Source: JAIQFF01 sp963788505
GTDB lineage: Bacteria > Acidobacteriota > Terriglobia > Terriglobales > Acidobacteriaceae
Assembly: GCA_963788505.1 (NCBI GenBank)
Contig: CAWBGY010000015.1
Location: 12,077 to 76,076 of the forward strand
Direction: 5' to 3'
DNA: 64,000 nt
The notes below the pieces were generated by a model. That model saw only the letters and a list, made by a program, of their open reading frames with translations. It had not been told where the DNA came from and did not search any database. Numbering within the stretch: position 1 is the first letter of the stretch; each line of letters opens with the position of its first letter. Shown in pieces: positions 34,276 through 43,003 of the stretch. The position numbers were made by a program, and so were the translations under genes.

Positions 34276-34725
34276 ATGCCGAAGAAGGGTTTCATATTCC
34301 TGTTTCTCCTGCTGAGCGGTTTGCTGGTGGCGCGGAGCGGCGCCAATGATGCCTCCGGCGAAGCCAGCCGGCTGATTGCGCTGGAGAATGCCTGGAACCA
34401 GGCGCAACTTCACCATGACGCCAAGGCGGTGAGCGATCTGGTTTCCGACGGATTTGTCTACACGGATTACGACGGAACCGTCATGAACAAGGCGGAGTTC
34501 CTGGCCGACCTGAAAGATCCGGACTATCGCGCCAGCCTGATCGCCAATGACGAAGCCAGAGTGATTTCGTACAAAAACGCGGCCATCGTGGTGGGGACAT
34601 ACCACTCCAAGGGAACTTACAAGCACCGTCCCTTCGACCACTACGGACGCTTCACCGATACCTGGCTCTACCAGAACAACAAGTGGCAGTGCGTGGCCAG
34701 CCACACCAATCTGATCAAGAAGTGA
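34276..34725 (+). CDS. Secreted SnoaL/NTF2-like (DUF4440-type) protein
   Basis: A 149-residue exported protein with a signal peptide (about 1-23) and an NTF2-like cone fold: helix ASRLIALENAWNQAQLHHDAKAVSDLVSDGF in parts (LIALENAWNQAQ; DAKAVSDLVSD), FVYTDYDGTVMNKAEFL, and strands VVGTYHSKGTY, RFTDTWLYQNNKWQCVASH. DUF4440 members often bind small hydrophobic ligands; no catalytic residues can be assigned. ATG 34276 has GGGGGA upstream. Its stop is six bases from the stop of the converging STAS gene. Confidence 0.82.
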   Translation: MPKKGFIFLFLLLSGLLVARSGANDASGEASRLIALENAWNQAQLHHDAKAVSDLVSDGFVYTDYDGTVMNKAEFLADLKDPDYRASLIANDEARVISYKNAAIVVGTYHSKGTYKHRPFDHYGRFTDTWLYQNNKWQCVASHTNLIKK

Positions 34726-34731
34726 GTCGGG

Positions 34732-35436
34732 TCAGGGGAGAGGCCGGGGCGGGACGGGGCCGCTGAGCGCGCGGATTTTTTCCATCAGTTCGGATGCGGC
34801 CTGGCCGGCTTCCAGGGTGGAGAATTCCTCTCCCAGTTCCAGCAGGGGCGAGGCGGCGCTCGCGCTGCGAAAGGCTTGCTCCGTCCCCGGCGATGCTTTC
34901 AGGTTGGGGCCCAGGATGGTCAGACCGGGCCGGGTAACGCGCAGCAAGATGAGGGAGTCACGGAGATTGTTGTTCGTAAGCACGTTGTAGCCGGCGCGGA
35001 CCAGCAATTCGCGCAGATAGGCCAGCACATCGGAGGATTGGTCTACACACAATATGGTGGGGCCGGATTGCGTAGTCCGTGCCGGCGCTGCCTGTCGCCG
35101 GTAAAAGGCGAGGATGGCGTCTTCCTCGGAATCATGAGTGTCAAACAGCGTAATCAGGCTGGTTATCTTCAGAACTTTCTGAATGACCTCCGGCAGTTGG
35201 CACAATTTCAAATCGCCGCCGGCGCGGCGCGTACTGGTCAGCAGCCGTACCAGCATTCCGAGGCCGCTGCTGTCGATGAAAACTATTTCGCCCAGATGCA
35301 GCGCGATGTCGGTACGGTCCCGCAGAAGTTCGTTGACGTGCAGGTGCAGTACTTCGGTCTCACCGGCGGCGATGCGCCCGCTGCAGCGAACGATGGTGAC
35401 CTTCCCGACTCCTCGTGTGTTCAGTGAGAGCGGCAC
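34732..35436 (-). CDS. STAS domain fused to a degenerate receiver
   Basis: A 234-residue protein. The N-terminal STAS (anti-sigma factor antagonist-like) domain has the phosphorylatable Ser in VFIDSSGLGMLVRLL (about residue 57) followed by LKLCQLPEVIQKVLKIT. After a linker, a receiver-like domain starts at TILCVDQSSDVLAYLREL, but where a phosphoacceptor Asp is expected the sequence is LTILGPNLK, so phosphotransfer is unlikely. It probably switches a partner in a sigma-factor or signalling cascade through Ser phosphorylation. The GTG at 35436 follows GGGGG. Confidence 0.85.
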   Translation of the reverse strand: MPLSLNTRGVGKVTIVRCSGRIAAGETEVLHLHVNELLRDRTDIALHLGEIVFIDSSGLGMLVRLLTSTRRAGGDLKLCQLPEVIQKVLKITSLITLFDTHDSEEDAILAFYRRQAAPARTTQSGPTILCVDQSSDVLAYLRELLVRAGYNVLTNNNLRDSLILLRVTRPGLTILGPNLKASPGTEQAFRSASAASPLLELGEEFSTLEAGQAASELMEKIRALSGPVPPRPLP

Positions 35437-35578
35437 AGTGCCCCCGCGCAGGACCTGAGAGGCAGGTTCACGAATCGCGCTATTATACCGAACTGCGGCG
35501 CCGCCGGTTTTGAACCCCACGCCCGCAGTCCAGGGATGGACACGGCTTCCGTGACGTGGCTTCTGCGGCCCGGCTTCT

Positions 35579-35910
35579 ATGGCCACTTATGGTATGACCC
35601 AAGGTATGAGCGAAGAGCACGCACTCCGAACCGTCGCCGGCGCTCTGGGCAGTCCGACCGTGGTGGACTTCGTGAAATCCTCGGTCAAGGCGGGCTACAT
35701 CGAATTCTTCAGCGAATACCGCGTCGAAGTCTGCGCGATGTGAATATGCCTTTCGAATTCAAAACGGTGACGGAATGGGAGCGGGTGTTGCTTAAAAGCG
35801 GATTCAGGGTAAACAAGAGCCTGGTTGCCGGTTTCGAACCGGGGCGCATGCACAAAAGTTGTCATGTGTGGCTGCTGTGTGAGCGGAACGCGAAGGCGCA
35901 GGGCGGCTAG
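35579..35910 (+). pseudogene. Remnant of a class I methyltransferase, C-terminal part
   Basis: Two consecutive frames together resemble the end of a SAM-dependent methyltransferase: first frame 35579-35743 (SPTVVDFVKSSVKAGYIEFF), then 35746-35910 (FKTVTEWERVLLKSGFRV; CHVWLLCER). The junction near 35735 is shifted by one or two bases. The SAM-binding N-terminal half is missing. The end overlaps the converging TonB-C gene by four bases. Family assignment rests on general resemblance and is weak. Confidence 0.45.
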
Positions 35911-37091
35911 CGGGAAACCGGCGCGGAGCTGGGAAAGCTGACGGCCACGACCTCATTCGAAATGAAGGAAACGGTGATGTCTGTCTCTCGTTCCAGGGGC
36001 TGGGCAGCGGCGGAAGAAGGCTCGTAGCGCCACTGCCGTACGGCCGCGACCGCAGCCGCAGCCAGTACGCGGTCTCCGGTCAGGACTTTGACGCGGTTCA
36101 CCGCCCCGTCGTCACCCACGACGGCCTTGAGAGAAACTTTACCGCGGGCGTGGGTCTCAGGGCAGACCGGATACACGAGTTTCCGGGGGCGGCCCGAAAT
36201 ATGCATCCGGGGCCGATCTACCGCGGCCACATTTATGGTGGCTGGCGAGGACAGGTGATGGGCGCTGATCACCCGGTCGTTGCCAGCGCGGGCATTCGCC
36301 GCAAGAACATTCGGGCTGCCTTTTACGCAGATGCCCGATGCCACCGCCAACGGCTTCGCGGCAATTGCCGCGGTTGCTACGGCGCGAACGGATGGTTCAC
36401 CCGCCGGTCTTGCGACTGAAAAAGGGGAGGGCAATGTCGCTACAGACTTTGAGGAAGGCGGGACGCTTGCCGAACTGAGGTCGTTCTCAGCCAGCTCAGG
36501 TCCATTGGCGAACTGTCCGGAAGCTACAGGTTGCAGCGCTCCCGGTTGTACTGATCCTTGAACCGAAACCGGCTGTGCTCCCAATTGATGCCACGCCACC
36601 ATGGCGATGATAGCCGCCACGAGTCCAGCGCCGACTCTCAAAGTCACGCGATGGGAAGCCAATCGTGCGTAAAACGGCTGGCTTGGGCCGAGGGTGCGAG
36701 GGCCTGGAGATTTCTTCCCGAAAGCACCTCGGATGAACTTTCGGCCTTGGGCTGAAACGGGGAGGGCTGAAAGCGCCGACGGGTTGAAATCTTCTACGGT
36801 GCCAACTACAGGCAAGTCGTACAGTCGGTCCGCGGAGTGGTTTGCTGCTTCGCGGTACAACCGTCCGATCAACTGCTGCTGGCGCGGGTTCAGGACTTTT
36901 TGGGGAAGGCTGTGGAAGTTCCGGAATGTCCACAAAAGATAGACTCGGTCCCAGCTCGAAGCTCGAGCGTAAATTACGCCATGGCCGGTATCGAGTGCGA
37001 CAAGCATCCGTTGCGCGAACAAAGGGAAACTCCGGGCGGATTTACAAGGCCCGCATTCTCTTGGGCAGTTTGACTGCCAGACGGCTGTCAA
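35907..37091 (-). CDS. TonB C-terminal domain protein, inner-membrane anchored
   Basis: A protein of up to 394 residues. A cytoplasmic N-terminal part (SSWDRVYLLWTFRNFHSLPQ; LNPRQQQLIGRLYREA) precedes one membrane span (VGAGLVAAIIAMVAW, about 153-167), a long Ala/Ser/Pro linker, and a TonB-C domain (HARGKVSLKAVVGDDGAVNRVKVLTG; AAVAAVRQWRYEPS). TonB-C domains contact outer-membrane receptors; the unusual N-terminal cytoplasmic extension suggests coupling to an internal signal. The start is uncertain: TTG 37091 or ATG 37007, neither with a clear ribosome site. Confidence 0.8.
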   Translation of the reverse strand: MTAVWQSNCPRECGPCKSARSFPLFAQRMLVALDTGHGVIYARASSWDRVYLLWTFRNFHSLPQKVLNPRQQQLIGRLYREAANHSADRLYDLPVVGTVEDFNPSALSALPVSAQGRKFIRGAFGKKSPGPRTLGPSQPFYARLASHRVTLRVGAGLVAAIIAMVAWHQLGAQPVSVQGSVQPGALQPVASGQFANGPELAENDLSSASVPPSSKSVATLPSPFSVARPAGEPSVRAVATAAIAAKPLAVASGICVKGSPNVLAANARAGNDRVISAHHLSSPATINVAAVDRPRMHISGRPRKLVYPVCPETHARGKVSLKAVVGDDGAVNRVKVLTGDRVLAAAAVAAVRQWRYEPSSAAAQPLERETDITVSFISNEVVAVSFPSSAPVSR

Positions 37092-37105
37092 GGTAACTGG
37101 TTACC
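37092..37105. repeat. 14-bp palindrome next to the TonB-C start
   Basis: GGTAAC-TG-GTTACC is a perfect 6+2+6 palindrome immediately upstream of the TTG start; a possible operator. The rest of the 37106-37369 spacer shows no gene. Confidence 0.35.
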
Positions 37106-37369
37106 ATGAAAGATGTTGCTGCTCAGGGGGTTAGGCCGGGTGGTCTAAAAGTGCAAAACTTTTCATGTGGCAATGTACCGGAGCGAGCTACGCCGGTGCC
37201 TTTCCTGCGGGCCCTGCCCACGCCAACAGGTTGTCGGACGGAAAGTCTGGCTCCCGGGTATACAATGGCGCGGTCGGGTCAACACCAAGTCATCCCCCAC
37301 GGTTCAATTTGGTCCCAGGCAGCCTACAACAGCGTTTTAAGCGTTCCTATTTAAGCGTTCCTGGTAGTA

Positions 37370-39301
37370 ATGGAAAACCGCAAGCCTGATTTCGTGGTTC
37401 CGCACCAAAGCAGTCGCCGGACTAGCGGCTTTGTGTACACTCTGTGCCTGCTCTTCGCTGCCACGGCGGTGGCACAGCAAGGCCGCGATCCATTCAGCAC
37501 CCTGGGCGCGGACACGTCCCGGACGCCGACTTACCAAACCCAGGGCGCCGTACTCCTCCTGGTTGTAAAAGGTGACAAGAAGACGCCCCTGGACCGCCAG
37601 TCGGTAGTAACGCTACACAATACCTTGACCGGAACCACGCTCTGGCAAACCACGACGGACCAGAGCCAGGCGTCTTTTGGCGACCTCGGGGTGGCGGCTT
37701 ACGATGTGGAAGTGAGTGCGGTGGGTTATCTCACCGCGCACAAGCCGGTCAGGATACAGACCGCGTTAGGTACTTACCACGAGGAGATCGTGCTCGAGCG
37801 CGATCCCTCCAGCGTGGAACTCAGCGCGCCGAACGCCGGGCAATTGCCGAAGAAGGCCCGCAAGGCAATCCTGCGTGGCGTGACCGCCCTCAAATCGGGA
37901 GATTATAAGGAAGCCGAAAAACACCTGGACGCGGCGCGCAGGCTGGCTCCCAATAGCGGGGACGTAAATTTCCTGTCAGGCTATCTGGCTTTTCAGCAGA
38001 AGCACTACGATGTGGCGAAGGGCTACCTGCACACGGCTTCCACAGTTGATCCCCATAATTTACAGGCGTTCACTTTGCTCGGGCGAATATGCCTGCAACA
38101 GGAGGATTACCAGGCGGGCGTGGTGGCTTTGAACCAGGCGGTTGCCATCAATCCTAGGGATTGGCTGGCGCACGACCTCCTGGCGGAAACCTATCTGAAG
38201 CAGCACCGATCCGAGAAGGCACGGGAGCAGGCTCAGGCGGCGATCGAATGTAACAAAGTGGCGAGCAGCGGGACCCAGCTGGTGCTGGGTGAGGCACTTG
38301 CCAATCTGGGCCGCACCGCGGAAGCGGTCGAGGCGCTGAAGACTTTCCTGCAGCAAGCGCCGGACAGCCCGGTAGCGCCACAGGTGCGCGACCTCATCTC
38401 CGAGCTGGGACGCCCGGATGCCGCGGCGAAAGGCGCGGCGACGGTGACCGGCCCCGACCCACGGCTGGCGGGCGCAGAACTCCGGTTTCATGCGATGAAC
38501 TGGCAGCCGCCGGGCATTGACGATATCAAGCCCGAAGTGGCGGCCGGTGTTGCCTGCCCGACGGAGAGGGTGGTTGAGATGGCAGGCCAACGGGTGAAGG
38601 AGCTGGCGGACGACGTGGCGCGATTTGCCGCCATCGAAGATTTGCTTCACGAAAGGCTCGACGAAACCGGGTTTCCCACCACGAAGGAAACCCGCAAATT
38701 CAATTACGTCGCGTCGATCTCGGAATCTGCGCCCGGTTTTTTGGAGGTCAATGAATATCGCAGCGAGCGTTCCGGCCTGGATGACCTTCCTGACCACATT
38801 GCCAGCAACGGGTTTGTTTCGCTGGCGCTGGTTTTTCATCCCGCCATGCGTGACAATTTCGAGATGATTTGCGAAGGGCTGGGAGACTGGCACGGACAGG
38901 CAACCTGGCTGGTGCATTTCAAGCAGCGCGCCGATCGTCCCAATCATTTTCACAGCTATGTGGTGAACGGCACCACGTACCCGGTTGCTTTGAAGGGACG
39001 CGCCTGGATCAAGGCAGACAAGTTTCAAATCGTTCACATGGAATCGGAGCTGGTAGCCCCGGCCCCGGCCATCCAACTGCTAGCGGAGCATCAGATCGTC
39101 GATTACGGGCCGGTCCCGTTCGGAAAGCAGAATGAGGAGCTCTGGCTTCCCCACAGCGCAGAACTTTATTTCAATTTCCGAAACCGGCGTTATTTCCGCC
39201 GTCACAGTTTCGATCACTTCATGTTGTTTTCGGTCGATTCCGCGGAGAAACGCAACGAGCCCAAAGAGCCGCCGCAGCCCGCCGCAGCGAATTCCAACTG
39301 A
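37370..39301 (+). CDS. Secreted carboxypeptidase-regulatory-like/TPR protein
   Basis: A 643-residue exported protein. After a signal segment (about 20-36) comes a beta-sandwich similar to carboxypeptidase regulatory domains (LLLVVKGDKKTPLDRQSVVTL; VAAYDVEVSAVGYLTAHKPV), then four to five TPR helices (ALKSGDYKEAEKHLDAARRL; AKGYLHTASTVDPHNLQAFT; ALNQAVAINPRDWLAHDLL), then a C-terminal domain of about 270 residues (NRPNHF-like ADRPNHFHSYVVNG; YGPVPFGKQNEELWLPHSAE) that I do not recognise. It probably assembles complexes at the cell envelope. Confidence 0.8.
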   Translation: MENRKPDFVVPHQSSRRTSGFVYTLCLLFAATAVAQQGRDPFSTLGADTSRTPTYQTQGAVLLLVVKGDKKTPLDRQSVVTLHNTLTGTTLWQTTTDQSQASFGDLGVAAYDVEVSAVGYLTAHKPVRIQTALGTYHEEIVLERDPSSVELSAPNAGQLPKKARKAILRGVTALKSGDYKEAEKHLDAARRLAPNSGDVNFLSGYLAFQQKHYDVAKGYLHTASTVDPHNLQAFTLLGRICLQQEDYQAGVVALNQAVAINPRDWLAHDLLAETYLKQHRSEKAREQAQAAIECNKVASSGTQLVLGEALANLGRTAEAVEALKTFLQQAPDSPVAPQVRDLISELGRPDAAAKGAATVTGPDPRLAGAELRFHAMNWQPPGIDDIKPEVAAGVACPTERVVEMAGQRVKELADDVARFAAIEDLLHERLDETGFPTTKETRKFNYVASISESAPGFLEVNEYRSERSGLDDLPDHIASNGFVSLALVFHPAMRDNFEMICEGLGDWHGQATWLVHFKQRADRPNHFHSYVVNGTTYPVALKGRAWIKADKFQIVHMESELVAPAPAIQLLAEHQIVDYGPVPFGKQNEELWLPHSAELYFNFRNRRYFRRHSFDHFMLFSVDSAEKRNEPKEPPQPAAANSN

Positions 39302-39336
39302 GTCAAAGAAGTTCCGGGGTTGACGCCGGCCAGCGA

Positions 39337-40461
39337 CTAGACACGGATCATCTGCAATACATTCTTCAGGCCGATGGATGAAGCCGCCGCCAGCACCGGC
39401 GCGGTCACCGCCAAAATCCAGAGCAAAGCGCGGGACTTGGGTATCCAGGGCAGGAGCGCGGCAATGGCGAGGGGAATGATCGGTATGGCGAAACGGGGAA
39501 AAGTTCCGCGCGCCCAGTAGGGAGCGTTGTAGGAAAAAATCGACAACGTATAGAGCGCAGCGAAGAAGACTTCTACCGGATAACGCCGGACATACTCACG
39601 AGCAGGTTTAGTCAGCATCGCTGCAACTGCCAACAGCACAAAAGCCATCCACCCGAAACTGAGGACCAGGCTGGTCCAGGGGGCGGGGTAGAGAAGCGTG
39701 CCTTTGATGATGGCGTAAAAGGGAAACCCGAACAGGGCCGGACCCTTTGAGGTGGCGTCCTGATAGCTGTGCACCGTGGCCAGGGGATCGCCCAGGTATT
39801 TCCAGAGCGGCAGCGCGTAGAGAATCCCGATCGCCAAACCAACCAGCGTGGCCAACGCCGCCTTCTGATATTGCCGCCGGCGCAGCAGGATCAGCCCGAT
39901 TCCGAGCAGCGCAAGAAAGGCCAGAGGCCGCACCGTGGTGCTGAGCGCAGCGAGCAGGGCGGCGAGACTCCAGCGCTCGTGCCTGACCGCGAGAAAGGCG
40001 CCGAACAGGAGCGCCACGAACAGGGGTTCGGAGCCTCCCAGGAAAGAGCGCTGCATCCAGTCGAAGTTCAGTACGGCAAAGAAGCCGGCGGCCCAGCCGC
40101 CCCACAGACGATAGGCCAACGCGGTGCTGGCGAAAAACGAAGTTGCGGAAACCAGCAGAAGCGAGGTCAGCTCGGAAACTCCGGTCAGCCGGGAAACGGC
40201 GGCCATGGCGTATGGCAAGCCCCAAAAATGTTTGACCACCAGCCCATGAAAGTCCCAGTGCTGGATGGCGGCGCCAATATAGATGTATCCCGGGCTGTCC
40301 CCAAAATTCGCTACCAGTGCGGAATAGTTGGTAAGGCGGCTGACGGTGGCCACAAAAATCAGGCAGACCAGGCCGGCGATCAAAAGGACTTCGCGCTGGG
40401 ACGGTTCTCCCGCAGGGTTCGCCGTGGGGGAAGCCACAGAAATAGGCGGGGCGGTGGACAA
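39337..40461 (-). CDS. Membrane glycosyltransferase, GT-C fold type
   Basis: A 374-residue polytopic protein with about ten membrane spans. The first periplasmic loop carries an acidic motif (NFGDSPGYIYIGAAI) where GT-C mannosyl/arabinosyl transferases keep their catalytic Asp, and the loop WDFHGLVVKHFWGLPYA follows. Later spans include WMQRSFLGGSEPLFVALLFG. TTG 40461 is used because AAGGA stands eight bases upstream. It would transfer a sugar from a polyprenyl-phosphate donor; the acceptor is unknown. Confidence 0.75.
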   Translation of the reverse strand: MSTAPPISVASPTANPAGEPSQREVLLIAGLVCLIFVATVSRLTNYSALVANFGDSPGYIYIGAAIQHWDFHGLVVKHFWGLPYAMAAVSRLTGVSELTSLLLVSATSFFASTALAYRLWGGWAAGFFAVLNFDWMQRSFLGGSEPLFVALLFGAFLAVRHERWSLAALLAALSTTVRPLAFLALLGIGLILLRRRQYQKAALATLVGLAIGILYALPLWKYLGDPLATVHSYQDATSKGPALFGFPFYAIIKGTLLYPAPWTSLVLSFGWMAFVLLAVAAMLTKPAREYVRRYPVEVFFAALYTLSIFSYNAPYWARGTFPRFAIPIIPLAIAALLPWIPKSRALLWILAVTAPVLAAASSIGLKNVLQMIRV

Positions 40462-40578
40462 GAGGGGATCCTTGATCGGGAATGCAACCCTGTTGAGTCG
40501 TCAGAATCGACGACAGATGGTAGCACGGAGGTTCATTGCTTCGACGGACACGGCTTTCAAGCGGAAGGGTAGTGGGAC

Positions 40579-40802
40579 GCTGGCCCACCTTCTATCAGAC
40601 TCTAGATCTGAGGCTGCCCCACTCTTGCGCTTTTTGCAAGGGTGGGGATCACGGACGTTGACGCCAAGGGGCTTGTTGGGAGTGCGGGACGCGACGGATT
40701 CAAGGGACAAGACGGCCACGTCCGAGGGACCCACCCGTCGAAAACCGCAACGGGTGGGGGCAGCCTCAGCTGGGGAGCCCGCGTGATAAAGGATGGGCCA
40801 GC
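40579..40802. repeat. 224-bp structured repeat, family D copy 1
   Basis: Ends are perfect 9-bp inverted repeats GCTGGCCCA / TGGGCCAGC. Moving inward: TATCA / TGATA, then CTGAGGCTGCCCC (40608-40620) / GGGGCAGCCTCAG (40757-40769), then two hairpins, CTTGC-GCTTTTT-GCAAG with flanking CCCCAC/GTGGGG, and CCCACCCGTCG / CAACGGGTGGG. The same order occurs at 42725. No real gene inside. Confidence 0.85.
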
Positions 40803-40983
40803 CCGCCACTTATTGCGGCCTCCTGTTTTTGCTTATGCTTATTGTCCAGAATTGCCTTCAGTGGGTTCTCTGTCTCAGGTTTCATCTTTTCGATCTCGCT
40901 TTTCCAGCGATCTTTTTTGGGGCGGCACTGGCTTTTTTCCAAGTTCAGTTCCACTCGCAAGTGCGCGGCGGCGGGGGACGACG

Positions 40984-41253
40984 CTAAGAGTTGCTGCTTT
41001 CCAGCGGCAAACTGCGGAGCACAGTTTCCATCGCGGCGAAGATGGAGACCCACGTAAATGGCGTGGCAATTGTCATCGCGGCCAAAACTGTGTCCTTTGG
41101 TGATTTTTCCTTTGCCTGTTTGAGGATTTCCGTCGCGGCAGCTATCGTATTTTGGTCAATGTAGATAGGCTCTTTTGATTTTCCGGCGATAACCGTCTTG
41201 CAAGTTTCAACGACCCCGAGGGCATGTTGCCTTATCGCTCGTGTTTCCGCCAT
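40984..41253 (-). CDS. Small alpha-helical protein of unknown function
   Basis: An 89-residue protein (AIRQHALGVVETCKTVIAGK; IDQNTIAAATEILKQAKE; DTVLAAMTIATPFTWVSIFAAMETVL) with a well-placed GGGAGGT before the ATG at 41253. It is amphipathic and helical with one cysteine; no signal peptide. It stands at the left edge of the accessory region, next to family D copy 1. No domain recognised. Confidence 0.6.
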   Translation of the reverse strand: MAETRAIRQHALGVVETCKTVIAGKSKEPIYIDQNTIAAATEILKQAKEKSPKDTVLAAMTIATPFTWVSIFAAMETVLRSLPLESSNS

Positions 41254-41361
41254 ACTGTTCTACCTCCCAATATGGATAATAGCCGAATACTAGCCGGTTT
41301 CCTACTTGCCCGCTTTTGCGGCTAAACCAACGACGTATACTTTTCTGGGGAGGAAACTGAC

Positions 41362-41550
41362 GTGCCACTTCGGGCCGCTGCGTTCCATGAATCTATCTGC
41401 CCGCGCCCTTGCCGTGACGAGCTAACCAGTACCGCTCTGACAAGTAACGTGATGTTTGCCGGAACAACTGCAGGCCATTGTTCAGCAAGTGCGGATCTGC
41501 TCAAGCTTCGTCAGTGTGTCTTTCCAGCCGATAATGACCCCGCAACTTAG
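41362..41550 (+). CDS. Short open frame with strong ribosome site
   Basis: GTG at 41362 is preceded by GGGGAGG at eight bases and opens 62 codons. The product has several cysteines (ESICPRPCRDE; AGHCSAS; RQCVF) and no known motif. Support rests mainly on the ribosome site, so this may not be a real gene. Confidence 0.3.
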   Translation: MPLRAAAFHESICPRPCRDELTSTALTSNVMFAGTTAGHCSASADLLKLRQCVFPADNDPAT

Positions 41551-41665
41551 ACGACCTTGCAAACCATAGAGCCGAACGAATTTCTGATGATTGCAACGCT
41601 GGAAATCACAACCTAGAAATGATTACTAAACGTGACCCCCTAGAACGCGCCGTTTTTCACCGCTT

Positions 41666-42094
41666 ATGTCCGGCTCGCTTGGTTGCCGGACGTTTTTTCT
41701 CTGTCTTGAAACGTGTGGGCTGGCGCTTACCTCTGACGATGAGCGCCTTACCAACGACGCGCTTGCGGCCATTCTTGAAATCATCGTTCAATCTAGCGCC
41801 CATCTACGATCGGGGCTGGCCGCAAACTTGACAGGCTCTGGCCTCCTGCGCAACAGCACAAAGGTACAGCGCACGTGGTTCTTATAGGCGGCGCATTTAG
41901 AATCATCGGAGTACACAGTTTCCAACACGTTGCCAGACCTCCATGCACGCATCGTAGCACTGATTCCCGCTTCTGTACCCACAGGGTTACGCGGGCTCGC
42001 CAGAGATACAATTCAGTTTGGAGAGTTTGTGCCGCTGCCGGATAACTTTGGCATGTCGTTGGACCTACCTGCTTGTAATCTCGCACGAGTTTGA
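41666..42094 (+). pseudogene. Possible interrupted coding region
   Basis: One frame reads protein-like sequence on both sides of a single TAG at 41885-41887: before it TSDDERLTNDALAAILEIIV, after it LPDLHARIVALIPASVP and RDTIQFGEFVPLPDNFG. It ends at a TGA (42092) that overlaps the next frame by TTGA. It may be a decayed gene or two small genes; no family recognised. Confidence 0.3.
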
Positions 42095-42285
42095 GGTTCG
42101 ACCTGAACTGCCTGGTCACGGCTAACTACGGGATCACAATCGAGGGGATAGATCAGCAAGCGAATGCAGAGTTAGCCACGATCGAGGTACAGTGCAGCGA
42201 AGAAACTGATCGCGACCTCGTGCGCTCGATCTTGGCGGACATGGAAAACTATTTCGATGACCTGAATGTCGCCGCCGAAACTTAG
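42091..42285 (+). CDS. Small acidic protein, unknown
   Basis: A 64-residue frame from TTG 42091, overlapping the preceding stop (TTGA). The product (TANYGITIEGIDQQANAELA; SILADMENYFDDLNVAAET) is acidic and has coding-like composition, but no ribosome site or known domain supports it firmly. Confidence 0.35.
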   Translation: MRFDLNCLVTANYGITIEGIDQQANAELATIEVQCSEETDRDLVRSILADMENYFDDLNVAAET

Positions 42286-42592
42286 CCATGGTTGCCTCTT
42301 GTCACTCGTCTTCAGCATTGGGCTAGTGCGTATGCTCGAAGCGTTTTCGACCCCGCACGCGAAACCGGTCGGCCCTTAGCACGAGCTATCTTTCCTGACA
42401 ACAGCCTTGGAACGCCTCCGGAAGGTGGAGTTTTTTCTGGCTGGCAGAGGTGCGTGATTCAGTAATTCACAACGATGCGCGAGCCGAGTGGACTTACAAG
42501 GGTATTAGGAGAAGCGTAGACGCACGATACGTGGCCAACGCCGACCGCGGGAAATCAGGGAGAGGATCTCACAGAGGCAATCGAAAAGGCGA
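42286..42592. other. Non-coding stretch in accessory region
   Basis: No credible gene; frames on both strands are short or run into the family D element. Confidence 0.4.
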
Positions 42593-42722
42593 TCAGGCTG
42601 ATAAAGTGGTACGACGAATAGGCTCGTTGCTCTGCACAAGTAGCCGCCTGCCGACCATGAGGCCCCGGTTCAGTAAAACGGGTTCGCCGGATTCGCTCAT
42701 ATCTTCGACGAACATGTTGCGG
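42593..42722 (-). pseudogene. PilZ-like C-terminal remnant cut by family D copy 2
   Basis: The reverse frame reads MFVEDMSESGEPVLLNRG and GRRLLVQSNEP, then stops at 42593. DMSESG fits the PilZ D/NxSxxG motif, followed by the expected strand pattern. The frame enters the repeat at 42725 two bases upstream of the recognisable part, suggesting the element truncated the gene. The short length makes the assignment tentative. Confidence 0.4.
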
Positions 42723-42724
42723 GG

Positions 42725-42948
42725 GCTGGCCCACCTTCTATCAGACTCTAGACCTGAGGCTGCCCCACTCTTGCGCTTTTTGCAAGGGTGGGGATCACGG
42801 ACGTTGGCGCCAAGGGGTTTGTTGGGATGTGCGGGAGGCGACGGGTTCAAGGGACAAGATGACCACGCCCGAGGGACCCACCCGTCGAAAACCGCGACGG
42901 GTGGGGCAGCCTCAGCTGGGGAGCCCGCGTGATAAAGCATGGGCCGGC
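42725..42948. repeat. 224-bp structured repeat, family D copy 2
   Basis: Same length and internal order as copy 1. The outer right arm reads TGGGCCGGC, which still pairs with GCTGGCCCA through a G-T. The second hairpin is CCCACCCGTCG / CGACGGGTGGG, better paired than in copy 1. Confidence 0.85.
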
Positions 42949-43003
42949 TGCCTATTCGTGTTGAGCCTTCAAAGTTACGTCAATCAAGGGCTGGGCCTCG
43001 GCA

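Noticed and set aside
37106..37354. 82-codon frame before the TPR gene
   Set aside because: No ribosome site or protein-like composition; it overlaps the presumed promoter region.
40642..42962. Several frames sharing HARGTHPSKTATGG and SAGEPA
   Set aside because: These are readings of the 224-bp repeat; the frame differs between copies and stops vary, so no shared protein is encoded.
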